Assembly (NCBI GenBank): GCA_022072175.1
Contig: JAJVIE010000003.1
Span: forward strand, 1,260,483 to 1,324,482
Direction: 5' to 3'
Origin: Candidatus Omnitrophota bacterium
GTDB taxonomy: Bacteria; Omnitrophota; Gorgyraeia; 2-02-FULL-51-18
Length of the DNA stretch: 64,000 nucleotides
Numbering within the stretch: the first letter of the stretch is position 1; every line of letters starts with the position of its first letter. This document shows positions 9,910-18,269 of the stretch, piece after piece. The position numbers and the translations under genes are program-made. The notes beneath the pieces are model-generated. The model searched no databases, was not told where the DNA came from, and worked only from the letters and a program-made list of their open reading frames with translations.

Positions 9910-10167
9910 TCAGGACGGACCGACGGCCTTGTAGTGCTCCTCGGTGGGCTCGGCCTCGCCGGCGGCCGTTTTGACCTTGAGGCCATAGGCGTTGAGCTCG
10001 TGATCGCCCTCTTTCTTGGGCTTTTCGTCGACATGGCAGTGGACGCACTTGGGCTTGTCGCCAAAAGCGGCCTTATAGACCTTGCCCTGTTCGATCGTCG
10101 CCTGCGCGGTCCCCGCGGTAGAGAGGACCCACACCATCAGCACCCACACGATCCACGATCGCCTCAT
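9910..10167 (-). CDS. Small periplasmic monoheme c-type cytochrome
   Basis: An 85-residue product starting at the ATG preceded by GAGGAGGG. A signal peptide covers about residues 1-22 (ending AQA). One heme motif, CVHCH, follows, in a Lys/Glu-rich context. It lies 39 bases after the porin gene and 48 bases before the NapC-like gene, so it belongs to the same operon and may shuttle electrons between the quinol dehydrogenase and the octaheme cytochrome. The long open frame extending into the porin gene is a shadow. Confidence 0.8.
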   Translation of the reverse strand: MRRSWIVWVLMVWVLSTAGTAQATIEQGKVYKAAFGDKPKCVHCHVDEKPKKEGDHELNAYGLKVKTAAGEAEPTEEHYKAVGPS

Positions 10168-10205
10168 CGGACCCTCCTCGATGGCGCCGAAGCGCCGGTT
10201 AGCGT

Positions 10206-12287
10206 CTATTTCCACTCGATCTTGCAGTCGACCCACACCACGTGGGCCGTGTACCGGCCCGTATCCGCCATATCGTTGGGGTTGTAACCGTAGAGCGTGT
10301 AGCGCGGCGCGACGGTCAGGCCCGGCTTGACCTTCCAGTTCAAGCCGAGCGAGGCTTCCCACTCGTTGTAATCCGAACCGTACGGCAGACCGATGGCCGT
10401 AAAGTCATTGAAGTTATCCGCTCTCGAGTACCGGACGAGCGTATCGACCGTCACCGCCTCGTTGACACGGTAGTCGGCCGTACCCAGCCACGACCAGACG
10501 TCGGAGTTGAAGCGCGGCGACTGGGCGTCTGAGGTCGAGTTGGCGGCCGGAGTATCCACATAACCGTTCTGGAACGAGGTGGAGAACGTCATCGACAGGC
10601 GATCGTCCGGCAGGACCGTCAGATCGGCCGTGTAGGTGTCCGTGATGCCGCGGCTTTCGATGATGTTCTGATCGTCGGGCACCCCCCACGTGTCGTAGCT
10701 CTGATCGGAGCGCTGGTAACGCACCGACGGGATCAGCCACGCGCACGGGCGGTAGGTCAGCTTCGACGACAGGTCGGTCGCGGTGATGTCCTGACCGTCC
10801 ACGAACACCGAGCGGGCTCCGGAGGTCGTCGGGTTGGTGTAGCGGACGTTGTTGTAGTTGATGTCGTCCCACCGCTGGCGGGCCTGCAGGGTCAGCTTGA
10901 CGGGGTCCCAAGGCGAGGTGTTGATACCCGCCTTGACGGCATTACGCCAGGTATGCGCGATGGACTCCCGGTTGAAGACCTCCGATGCGCTGGCGCTCTG
11001 CCGGTCCTCGGTGAGCCAGTTGCGCAGCTGCTCGGTCTCGTACTCGGCAAAAAGCGCCGTCCTCGGGATACCCGCATAGCGCAGCGAGAAGGACTCGCCG
11101 AAATTACGGACCTTGTTGTCCACCTCGCTGGCATCGGTCTGGTCGATGATCCCGTTGGGCGCGGCTCCGCCCGCGGCGTTGGGACTGGCATCGGCCGCGT
11201 ACAGCGAGGAGCTGTCGCGTTCGATCCACTCGGCCTTGAGCTTGGTCGCCGCGGTCAGCGCATCCGTCAGGCTCCAGAGGAAGTGCCCCACCCACGTGTG
11301 CGAATTGAACTGGTTGGTCGCGTACGAATCCCGGATCTGCTTGGGGTTGGAGAAGTTCGTGAGCACCCCGGCCTCGTTACGCTCGAAGATGTTCTCGAGC
11401 TCACTGTTCTCGATCTGGGAGTACCGGTATCCGGAGGAGAAGAACCCGCGGTCCTTGGCGAACCACCTCTCGACACCCAACTGCGTGGCGATGCGGTCAG
11501 CTTCGGGATCCTGGTGCTGATCACGGGTCTTCCGCTGAGAGGCTGTGGTGTTCGTCGAGATCAGCCGCTCATAGCGGGTATAATCGCCCTCGTAGGACTC
11601 CCAGTACTGGGAGGCGAACCAATCCCACCCCCAGAGCGTGTCGTCCAACCGGACCTCGAAACTGTCCGTCGTCTCGTCGACATCCTGCCAAGACGGCGAG
11701 ACGTTGCGCGACAATCCACCCTCCTGTACCGCCGCCCAGGTCAGACGGGATTTCATACCGTCCCGGTATTCGTGCTCGTACGTGAAGGTCACGTCCGGCA
11801 GCCGATCGAGCTTGGCGTGGGCCTTGACCCTGAACTCGCCGATGTCGAGCGTCAGGTCCTCGGGTCCCTCGATGGTGCCGAGCGTCACGTGGGGATAGTA
11901 CTTGCCGCCCGTCGGGTCGAAGTACTTGCGGAACTGCTTGAACTCCATCTCCACGTATCCGCGGTCCTCGTGGTCGAGCTTAAGGAACAGCCCATAGTCA
12001 CCCTCGTCGGCGATGGCCCGGCCCTCCGCGAGCACGGTCACGTCCTTATAGGGCTCGCCCTCGGCGATGAACGAACTGACACCGCCGGCAAAGCCGTTGT
12101 CCATCCATCGCTGGGCCCTGAATCGTCCGGTATCGCCGTCGACCACGGCCACGCGGGCCGGCTCGGTGACGACGGACCAACTGATGTTGTTGCTGTCCCC
12201 GGCCAGGGCGGGAGCGGTCACCATCGCCGCCAGCACCGCCACCGCGATCGTCCGGAGCCCGTACCGTTCTTGCGTCTGTGTTCTCAT
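10206..12287 (-). CDS. MtrB/PioB/DmsF-type outer-membrane beta-barrel
   Basis: A 693-residue protein with a cleavable signal peptide (about residues 1-30, ALAGD). The rest is rich in alternating aromatic and polar strands, typical of a large barrel, and ends with WKVKPGL, then a final DCKIEWK strand. The order with the upstream multiheme cytochrome is that of MtrAB, PioAB and DmsEF porin-cytochrome pairs, in which the barrel sheathes a periplasmic cytochrome to carry electrons across the outer membrane. The start is the ATG after GGAGGCC; the longer frame upstream has no signal-peptide sense. No extracellular MtrC-like cytochrome is in the window. Confidence 0.85.
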   Translation of the reverse strand: MRTQTQERYGLRTIAVAVLAAMVTAPALAGDSNNISWSVVTEPARVAVVDGDTGRFRAQRWMDNGFAGGVSSFIAEGEPYKDVTVLAEGRAIADEGDYGLFLKLDHEDRGYVEMEFKQFRKYFDPTGGKYYPHVTLGTIEGPEDLTLDIGEFRVKAHAKLDRLPDVTFTYEHEYRDGMKSRLTWAAVQEGGLSRNVSPSWQDVDETTDSFEVRLDDTLWGWDWFASQYWESYEGDYTRYERLISTNTTASQRKTRDQHQDPEADRIATQLGVERWFAKDRGFFSSGYRYSQIENSELENIFERNEAGVLTNFSNPKQIRDSYATNQFNSHTWVGHFLWSLTDALTAATKLKAEWIERDSSSLYAADASPNAAGGAAPNGIIDQTDASEVDNKVRNFGESFSLRYAGIPRTALFAEYETEQLRNWLTEDRQSASASEVFNRESIAHTWRNAVKAGINTSPWDPVKLTLQARQRWDDINYNNVRYTNPTTSGARSVFVDGQDITATDLSSKLTYRPCAWLIPSVRYQRSDQSYDTWGVPDDQNIIESRGITDTYTADLTVLPDDRLSMTFSTSFQNGYVDTPAANSTSDAQSPRFNSDVWSWLGTADYRVNEAVTVDTLVRYSRADNFNDFTAIGLPYGSDYNEWEASLGLNWKVKPGLTVAPRYTLYGYNPNDMADTGRYTAHVVWVDCKIEWK

Positions 12288-12300
12288 CGTGGCCTCCGGA

Positions 12301-13077
12301 TCAATATCTAAGGTGATCGTCAAAGTTGGACCCGTGCACCGCCGTATGGCATCCGGCGCTGAAACACGAGCCTCCCGGCAACCGCGTCGCGTGCGACGAG
12401 CGCCCCACCGTCGGGAAGGATGCCTGGGTATGGCAACGCAGGCAGAGGTTGCTGTCACGGGCCACGAGCATCTTGTCGTTCACCGATCCGTGGACCTTGT
12501 GGCAGGTCGTGCAACCCTCACGCACGACCTCATGCTCCCAGACGAAGGGACCGCGCTGTTCCTTATGGCACTTGGTGCAGGTCTCGTTGGGGTCCATCAT
12601 CGAGGTGCCGCTCCACGGCCTGGCGTCCTCCCCGTGAGGATCATGACAATCGGTACAGCTCATCTTGCCCTCGAGGACCGGGTGATGGAACGGCAGGCGG
12701 AACTCGTGCTTCTTGTCGCTGTGACAGGCAAAACACGCCTCGGGGTCCTTGCGGGGATTCTTGATGTGTACACCGCGTCCTCCGCCGGCATCCACGTGCA
12801 GACTGCCCGGGCCGTGACACGACTCGCAGCCCTGGGCCTTGGCGTCCACACCCGGCTGGGTCATCCGCGCGTGCGTGGAGGTCTTGAACGCGCGCACTTC
12901 TTTGTCGTGACACTCGGCGCAGGCTTCGGTACCGACGTACTCCGGGACCGCCTCGATCACCTTGACGTTCTTGCGCGGCTCCGTCTCGGAGACCGCCTCG
13001 GCAGCGAACGCCGTCCCGACGCCGCACGAAAAACAGATGGCCAGAACCGCCAAGACCTGCCTGTATCGTGGATGCAT
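12301..13077 (-). CDS. MtrA/DmsE-like periplasmic octaheme cytochrome c
   Basis: A 258-residue exported cytochrome; the signal peptide spans about residues 1-26. I count seven CXXCH motifs (CAECH, CESCH, CFACH, CTDCH, CTKCH, CTTCH, CLRCH) and a last atypical CFSAGCH, which is CX4CH. MtrA, PioA and DmsE normally have ten hemes, so this is a shortened member, closer in heme count to Geobacter OmaB-type partners. The following gene is the barrel that would enclose it. The start is the internal ATG with GAGGGG upstream. It heads the six-gene operon; a CRP-like site lies about 90 bases upstream but serves the divergent resB better. Confidence 0.88.
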   Translation of the reverse strand: MHPRYRQVLAVLAICFSCGVGTAFAAEAVSETEPRKNVKVIEAVPEYVGTEACAECHDKEVRAFKTSTHARMTQPGVDAKAQGCESCHGPGSLHVDAGGGRGVHIKNPRKDPEACFACHSDKKHEFRLPFHHPVLEGKMSCTDCHDPHGEDARPWSGTSMMDPNETCTKCHKEQRGPFVWEHEVVREGCTTCHKVHGSVNDKMLVARDSNLCLRCHTQASFPTVGRSSHATRLPGGSCFSAGCHTAVHGSNFDDHLRY

Positions 13078-13169
13078 AGGACCCCTCCGTACGCCTTGGA
13101 CCATGTATGAAATAGAGCTTTACCGCGGTTAAGATGCGAGTATCATGGCACGGGGTGTATCGGTAATAA

Positions 13170-13212
13170 TGTGACGCTCATCACGTTCCGGCCCGATCGT
13201 GCGTGCTACATT
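13170..13212 (+). promoter_or_regulatory. CRP/FNR-family site and -10 box of resB-ccsA
   Basis: 13170-13185 reads TGTGACGCTCATCACG and the hexamer TACATT (13207-13212) starts 29.5 nt from its centre, the class II activator geometry. The site lies between resB-ccsA and the divergent cytochrome operon. On the minus side the nearest hexamer (GATACT, 13144-13139) is at 33.5 nt, so control of that operon is less certain. Confidence 0.7.
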
Positions 13213-13236
13213 GACCGCCCAGAGATGGAGGTTCGA

Positions 13237-14979
13237 GTGGACGGTCCGCGCAAAGAACGAACGCTTCTCAAGCAGATCGGCTCGCTGAGCTTCGCGGTCG
13301 TCCTGCTGGCGGCGTTGACGGCACTGCTGATCGTCTCGACGTTCGTGGAATCCTCGCTGGGCACCGCGGTCGCCCAGCGGTGGGTCTACCAGACCGGTTG
13401 GTTCGACGCTTTTCTGGCCCTCCTGGGTCTCAACATCCTCTGCTCGACGCTCACACGCTGGCCGTTCAAGAAGAAGCATACCGGGTTCGTGGTCACGCAC
13501 ACGGGCATCCTCTTGGTGCTGGCCGGATCGCTCCTCACCCGCCTGTCGGGTGTCGAAGGACAACTCTACGTCCCCGAGGGGATCTCCAGCGACCGCATCT
13601 TCCAGACCCAGTACGAGATCGTCGTCGAGGACCTGCGCGATCACAAGGACACGGCCGTTTTTCCTCTCGGCCGGTCCAACAAACCGGGCTCGATCATCAC
13701 TCGTCTCGAGGACGGTTCCCCGCTGACCTTGGTCGGGACCGTCGAGGCCGCCGAGTGGCAGGAGATCGTCGATGAGGCCCCCGACGGTACGGGCTCCGCG
13801 GCCGCCCGCGTCCGCTTCACCAGCAAGACCATGGGGTCGGACTTCGACCTGTGGTTGGTCCGGGACCATCCGGAACGTCCGGACGCCCACCTGTCGTTCT
13901 TCGGTCCTGCCGCCGCGGTGCTCTCCGACGCCCCGCCGGCGCCCGACGCTCCGCCGGCCTTGATCGTGACCAAGGACGCACAGCTGATCGCCGAGATCCC
14001 GCTGTCGGCCATCAGCGAGAGCGAGGGTGCCTCCACTCCGATCGAGGGCACGCCCTATCGCATCGAGGAGTACCGCTATTATCCGGATGCCCGCGTCGGC
14101 CCCGGCGGCCAGCTGGTGAGCGTCTCCAAAGAACCCAACAATCCCGCCGTCCAGCTCAAGATCGTCGACGGTTCGGGTCAGGCCCGTTCGTACCTGAGGT
14201 TCGCGAACCATCCCGACTTCGAGTCGATGCACGCCAAGCGTGAGCCCGATCCGCTGGGACTGACGGTGGCCTACCGACAAGCCTCCCACGCGCACCATGG
14301 CGCGACGTTCACGATCTATCCCGAGAACGGCTCGTGGCGCTATCAGGCGCGGTCGCGGACGGGCGCGGTCACGGCCTCCGGTGAGGTGCGTCCGGGGCAG
14401 GCCGTGGACACCGGCTGGTCGGATTTCCAGGCCACCATCGTCAGCCTCTTCGATCATGCCCGCGTGAGTACGGCGGTCCGGCCGTCTTCCGCGCCCGGCC
14501 GCGCGCCTGCCGCACGGCTGAGCGTCCGCGCCGCCGATGGGCAGGTCCTTGATGAATGGATCGGTCCGGATCGATCGGTCAAATTGCCCGGCGGTCGCCC
14601 GCTCATCGCCGCTCTGCGCCAGCGTTCCCTGCCGGTACCGTTCAGCATCACGCTCAAGGATTTTCGCAAGATCGACTATCCCGGCACGCGCAGGGCCGCG
14701 TCCTTCGAGAGCGACATCGTGCTCACAGACCCCGCGGCCAAGGTCCAGGTCCACCGCACCATCCGCATGAACGAGCCGATGGACTACGCCGGGTACCGGA
14801 TCTTCCAGAGCTCCTATATACAGGAACCCGCGGGAGAAGCTTCGATCTTCACCGTCGCCAAGAACCCCGGGGTCACTCTGCTCTATACGGGCAGTACGGT
14901 CCTTTTCGTCGGCACGTTCATCACGTTCTTCGTGCCGGCCCTATCCTCATTCCGCCACGACCCGCGAGGTAGCTCATGA
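13237..14979 (+). CDS. resB: Cytochrome c biogenesis protein ResB (CcsB-like)
   Basis: ResB/Ccs1 works with CcsA to deliver and attach heme to apocytochromes c outside the inner membrane (System II). The N-terminus has the typical helix pairs (SLSFAVVLLAALTALLIVS, then a second pair around residues 60-100 including HTGILLVLAGSLLT). A long periplasmic domain (about 100-540) and a last helix (LLYTGSTVLFVGTFITFFVP) follow. I choose the GTG at 13237 because GGAGG lies 5 nt upstream; ATGs at 13171 and 13225 lack this, and the predicted transcript starts near 13219. The stop overlaps the ccsA start. Confidence 0.88.
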   Translation: MDGPRKERTLLKQIGSLSFAVVLLAALTALLIVSTFVESSLGTAVAQRWVYQTGWFDAFLALLGLNILCSTLTRWPFKKKHTGFVVTHTGILLVLAGSLLTRLSGVEGQLYVPEGISSDRIFQTQYEIVVEDLRDHKDTAVFPLGRSNKPGSIITRLEDGSPLTLVGTVEAAEWQEIVDEAPDGTGSAAARVRFTSKTMGSDFDLWLVRDHPERPDAHLSFFGPAAAVLSDAPPAPDAPPALIVTKDAQLIAEIPLSAISESEGASTPIEGTPYRIEEYRYYPDARVGPGGQLVSVSKEPNNPAVQLKIVDGSGQARSYLRFANHPDFESMHAKREPDPLGLTVAYRQASHAHHGATFTIYPENGSWRYQARSRTGAVTASGEVRPGQAVDTGWSDFQATIVSLFDHARVSTAVRPSSAPGRAPAARLSVRAADGQVLDEWIGPDRSVKLPGGRPLIAALRQRSLPVPFSITLKDFRKIDYPGTRRAASFESDIVLTDPAAKVQVHRTIRMNEPMDYAGYRIFQSSYIQEPAGEASIFTVAKNPGVTLLYTGSTVLFVGTFITFFVPALSSFRHDPRGSS

Positions 14980-16565
14980 CACCCCTTGTTCCGCGCCCCT
15001 TGGTCCTTGTGCTGTGCCTGGCCGCGACCCTGGCCTCCGTGGCGGTCGCGCTACGGCCATCGGACCGCGACGCCGCCGCGGGCATCCCGATACAACACGG
15101 CGGACGCATCAAACCGCTCGACGCTTACGCCCGTCAGACCCTGGAACTGGTCTCGGGCCGTGAACGCTGGCAGCGCCGGACGGCGCTGTCGGTGGTGCTC
15201 GAGACGATCGCCGACCCCCAGGCGGCTCACGCCCGGCAATGGCTGCGCATCGATCATCCCGAGCTGATCGCCAAGCTCGGGCTCGAGAGCGGGCGGCACT
15301 ACTACTCGATCGACGAGGTCGCCGCGGGCCTCGCGGTGGTGGAGTCCCTGGCCCGCTCCGCCGAAGCGCGCCGCGACCGGCAGGAGGCCGTGCCCCTGGT
15401 GGAGCGCAAGGCCGAACAGCTATGGGTCTCCTTCAGCACGGCCCGCGGACTGTTGACCGGCATGGACCTGGGCATCGCGCCAGGATTGGACGCCGGCGGT
15501 GTCTGGCGGCCGCTCTCCGAGGAGAGCGCTCCCGCGGAAGCCCTGAGAGAAGTGGCGCGCTCCGCCTCCACCGATCGCGCCGCATCCAAGCGGCAAGCCG
15601 AGCGTCTGGCACAAGAGCTCTCTTCCCGGCTGACGGAGAAGGAGCGCCGGGCTCTGCGGCTGGAGACGCTTTATATCAAACTCCGGCCCTATCACCTGGC
15701 CTGGCCGCTGTACCTGATGGCGTTCGTCCTGCTGATCGGGCGCCGGCGCGGGCCCATGGCCATCTCAGCGGGAGCGGGGCTGGCGCTGGGAGCGCTGTCA
15801 CTGCACACCGCGGGCCTGGTCCTGCGGACCCTGATCCTGGATCGCCCGCCCGTATCCAATATGTACGAGTCCATGGTCTTCATGAACTGGGTGCTGGTGC
15901 TGGCGGCATTGGGTTTCTGGCTCGTACGCCGTACGACAGTGCCGCTGTCGGCGGGCGCGATCACCGCCGCGGTGATCCTGATCTACGCGGACCTTCTGCC
16001 CGTGGACGCGGGTCTCGACGTGTTGGTGCCGGTCCTGCGGTCCAACTACTGGCTGACCCTGCACGTGCTGACCATCGTGGCCAGCTACGGTCTCTTCGGA
16101 CTGGCGATGGCTTTGGGACACCGGCATCTGACGCTCCGGCGCTGGGGGCGCCTGACCCCTACGGAGTCGGTCGATTCGGCCACGCTGCAGCTGCGCTGTG
16201 TGGAGATCGGGGTCTTCCTACTGGGGATCGGGACCGTGCTCGGCGGCGTGTGGGCCAACGAGTCGTGGGGACGCTTCTGGGGCTGGGACCCCAAGGAGAC
16301 GTGGGCGCTCATCACGTTCCTCGGCTACCTGGTGATCGTCCACCTGCACCATGACAAACGGCTGTCGGCCGAGGCGTTGTCCTACAGCAATATCGCCGGT
16401 TTCCTGCTGGTGCTGATGACCTGGTACGGGGTGAACTTCGTGCTCGGCAAAGGCCTGCACAGCTACGGTCAGGGCTCGGGCGGTCTCGTGTGGGTCAGCG
16501 CCTACCTGATCGTCGAGGCCCTCTTCGTCGGCTGGGCCCTCAGCGGCCCTCGCCGCTCCGCCTAG
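14976..16565 (+). CDS. ccsA: Cytochrome c heme-handling protein CcsA/ResC
   Basis: A 529-residue polytopic protein with a signal-anchor, a soluble region of about 180 residues and then eight or so membrane helices. The heme-binding WWD-like region reads WANESWGRFWGWDPKETWAL near residue 430, flanked by conserved histidines (HVLTIVASYG, HHDK). CcsA exports or presents heme to the ResB partner. The ATG overlaps the resB stop (ATGA). The pair is divergent from the multiheme cytochrome operon it presumably serves, and follows a CRP-like site. The 3' end overlaps the convergent alcohol dehydrogenase by 4 bases. Confidence 0.92.
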   Translation: MTPLVPRPLVLVLCLAATLASVAVALRPSDRDAAAGIPIQHGGRIKPLDAYARQTLELVSGRERWQRRTALSVVLETIADPQAAHARQWLRIDHPELIAKLGLESGRHYYSIDEVAAGLAVVESLARSAEARRDRQEAVPLVERKAEQLWVSFSTARGLLTGMDLGIAPGLDAGGVWRPLSEESAPAEALREVARSASTDRAASKRQAERLAQELSSRLTEKERRALRLETLYIKLRPYHLAWPLYLMAFVLLIGRRRGPMAISAGAGLALGALSLHTAGLVLRTLILDRPPVSNMYESMVFMNWVLVLAALGFWLVRRTTVPLSAGAITAAVILIYADLLPVDAGLDVLVPVLRSNYWLTLHVLTIVASYGLFGLAMALGHRHLTLRRWGRLTPTESVDSATLQLRCVEIGVFLLGIGTVLGGVWANESWGRFWGWDPKETWALITFLGYLVIVHLHHDKRLSAEALSYSNIAGFLLVLMTWYGVNFVLGKGLHSYGQGSGGLVWVSAYLIVEALFVGWALSGPRRSA

Positions 16566-17605
16566 AACGTCTTGGCGTCGATCACGAAGCGATAGCGCAC
16601 ATCGGCCTTGAGCGTCCGCTCGAAGGCCGCGTTGATCTTGCGCGCGGGGATGATCTCGACCTCCGGCGCGATACGGTGCCTGGCGCAGTAGTCGAGCATC
16701 TCCTGGGTCTGTCGGATCCCGCCGATGACGGACCCGCTCAAGGACTTGCGGCCGATGATGAGGGAAAAGGCCCGGATCTCGAGAGGTTTCTCCGGCACAC
16801 CGACGATCACCATGCGCCCGTCCCTCTTGACCAACTCCAGGTAGGCATCGAGGTCATGCTTGGCCGAGACGGTATCCAGCAGGAAGTCCTGACTGCGCGC
16901 CAAGCCCGCCAGCGCGTCACGGCCCCTCGTGGCGACGAAGCGCTTGGCGCCGAAACGCAGCGCGTCGCGCTTCTTGTCCTCGGAGGTGCTGAACACCGTC
17001 ACTTCCGCTCCCAGGGACGCGGCGATCTTGACGGCCATATGACCCAGGCCTCCCATACCGACCACGCCGACCTTCTGAGCGCGCTTGACCCCGAAATGCC
17101 TCAGCGGTGAGTACGTCGTGATGCCCGCGCACAAGAGGGGCGCCGCGCGTTCGACCGGGATGGAACGCGGCACGCGCAGGGCGTAGTTCTCGTCCACGGT
17201 CAATCTCTGGGAGTAGCCGCCGTAGGTGCGGGTCTTGCCGTCCTTTTCGGTCGCGTTGTACGTCCATTGGACGGAACCCTCGCAGTACTGCTCCTCGCCC
17301 TCCCGGCAGGAGACACAGCGCCTGCAGGAGTCCGTGAAGCATCCGACCCCGGCGATGTCCCCTACGTTGAAGCGCTTGACGCGCGAGCCGACGCGCGAAA
17401 CACGCCCGACGATCTCATGTCCGGGGACCATCGGATAAAGAGACCCGCCCCATTCGTTACGCGCCTGATGGATGTCCGAATGGCAGATACCGCTATAGAG
17501 CACCTCGATCAGGACCTCGTGCGGCCCGGGCTCACGCCGCATGAACGTGAAGGGTACGAGCGGGCTCTTGGCACTGCGCGCGGCATATCCACGGGTCTTG
17601 ATCAT
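16562..17605 (-). CDS. Zinc-dependent NAD(P) alcohol/aldehyde reductase, YahK/CAD type
   Basis: A 347-residue medium-chain dehydrogenase. The catalytic zinc site is in GICHSDIHQARNEWGG and PMVPGHEIVGRV; the structural zinc site is the four-cysteine CRRCVSCREGEEQYC segment; the Rossmann motif is GMGGLGHMAVKIA at about residue 180. Members reduce a range of aldehydes with NADPH (E. coli YahK, plant cinnamyl-alcohol dehydrogenases). Stand-alone gene with GGAGAT before the ATG; substrate unknown. Confidence 0.9.
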   Translation of the reverse strand: MIKTRGYAARSAKSPLVPFTFMRREPGPHEVLIEVLYSGICHSDIHQARNEWGGSLYPMVPGHEIVGRVSRVGSRVKRFNVGDIAGVGCFTDSCRRCVSCREGEEQYCEGSVQWTYNATEKDGKTRTYGGYSQRLTVDENYALRVPRSIPVERAAPLLCAGITTYSPLRHFGVKRAQKVGVVGMGGLGHMAVKIAASLGAEVTVFSTSEDKKRDALRFGAKRFVATRGRDALAGLARSQDFLLDTVSAKHDLDAYLELVKRDGRMVIVGVPEKPLEIRAFSLIIGRKSLSGSVIGGIRQTQEMLDYCARHRIAPEVEIIPARKINAAFERTLKADVRYRFVIDAKTF

Positions 17606-17622
17606 CGTCGATCTCCTTGTGA

Positions 17623-18261
17623 CTAGAAGTATCCCTGTCTGTCCTTACGCGATCTCTTGCCGCCACTGCGCACCGTCTCGGTGCCGCCAAGGAGCGCGGT
17701 CTCATCGGCGCTCAACGCCCGCGGGTCCCCCGCGCCCGCCGCTGTCAGATCGACCGCTTGACCGGCGCCGAGCATCAAGGTCTGCCCGGTCGCGGAGACC
17801 GCCTCGACCTTGCCGTGAAGCACGGCGAGCGTGGACCCCCCGTCCGGCCGCACCGTCGCCGCGAAGGCCGTGCCGCGGACCGTCGCCGTCACCGTCGGAG
17901 CCATGAGCTTGAACGCGCTCTTGACCGGCATCTTGTTGAACCTGAAGAGCATCGTCCCCCGCTCCATGCCCACGCGCTGGTCCTCGAGCGCGAGACTGTC
18001 GATCTTGATCTTGCCGTCCCCCATCAGTCGGCAACCCCACAGACCCGCCCAGCCGACATCCACGCTCGCGCCGGAGGAGGTGACGATCTCATCACCGGCC
18101 TGCAGAACAGCGCCTTTGGCGGCGTCGAGCGTCCGCCCGGCCCTCAGGACCTGTACGGCGCCTTGAGCGGCGAGGACGGAGGTCCGGGTGTCCTCGGAAG
18201 CCCCGGCGAGCGAAGCGGTCAACAACACCAACGATGCTAAAGCGAGCGCTCTGCGGATCAA
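17623..18261 (-). CDS. Exported FecR-domain protein
   Basis: A 212-residue protein starting at a TTG that has AGGAGA 5 nt upstream, itself overlapping the stop of the preceding methyltransferase. A signal peptide (LALASLVLLTASLAGA) is followed by a FecR-like beta domain with the typical segments GAVLQAGDEIVTSSGA, then VRGTAFAATV and LAVLHGKVEAVSATG. Such free periplasmic FecR domains are not tied to iron transport; they may bind peptidoglycan or act in envelope sensing. The longer upstream frame is a shadow of the methyltransferase. Confidence 0.75.
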   Translation of the reverse strand: MIRRALALASLVLLTASLAGASEDTRTSVLAAQGAVQVLRAGRTLDAAKGAVLQAGDEIVTSSGASVDVGWAGLWGCRLMGDGKIKIDSLALEDQRVGMERGTMLFRFNKMPVKSAFKLMAPTVTATVRGTAFAATVRPDGGSTLAVLHGKVEAVSATGQTLMLGAGQAVDLTAAGAGDPRALSADETALLGGTETVRSGGKRSRKDRQGYF

Positions 18262-18269
18262 GGGTTCTC

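Noticed and set aside
13139-13144. Class II control of the cytochrome operon by the 13170 CRP-like site
   Set aside because: The minus-strand hexamer is 33.5 nt from the centre instead of 29.5, so I assign the site to resB-ccsA only.
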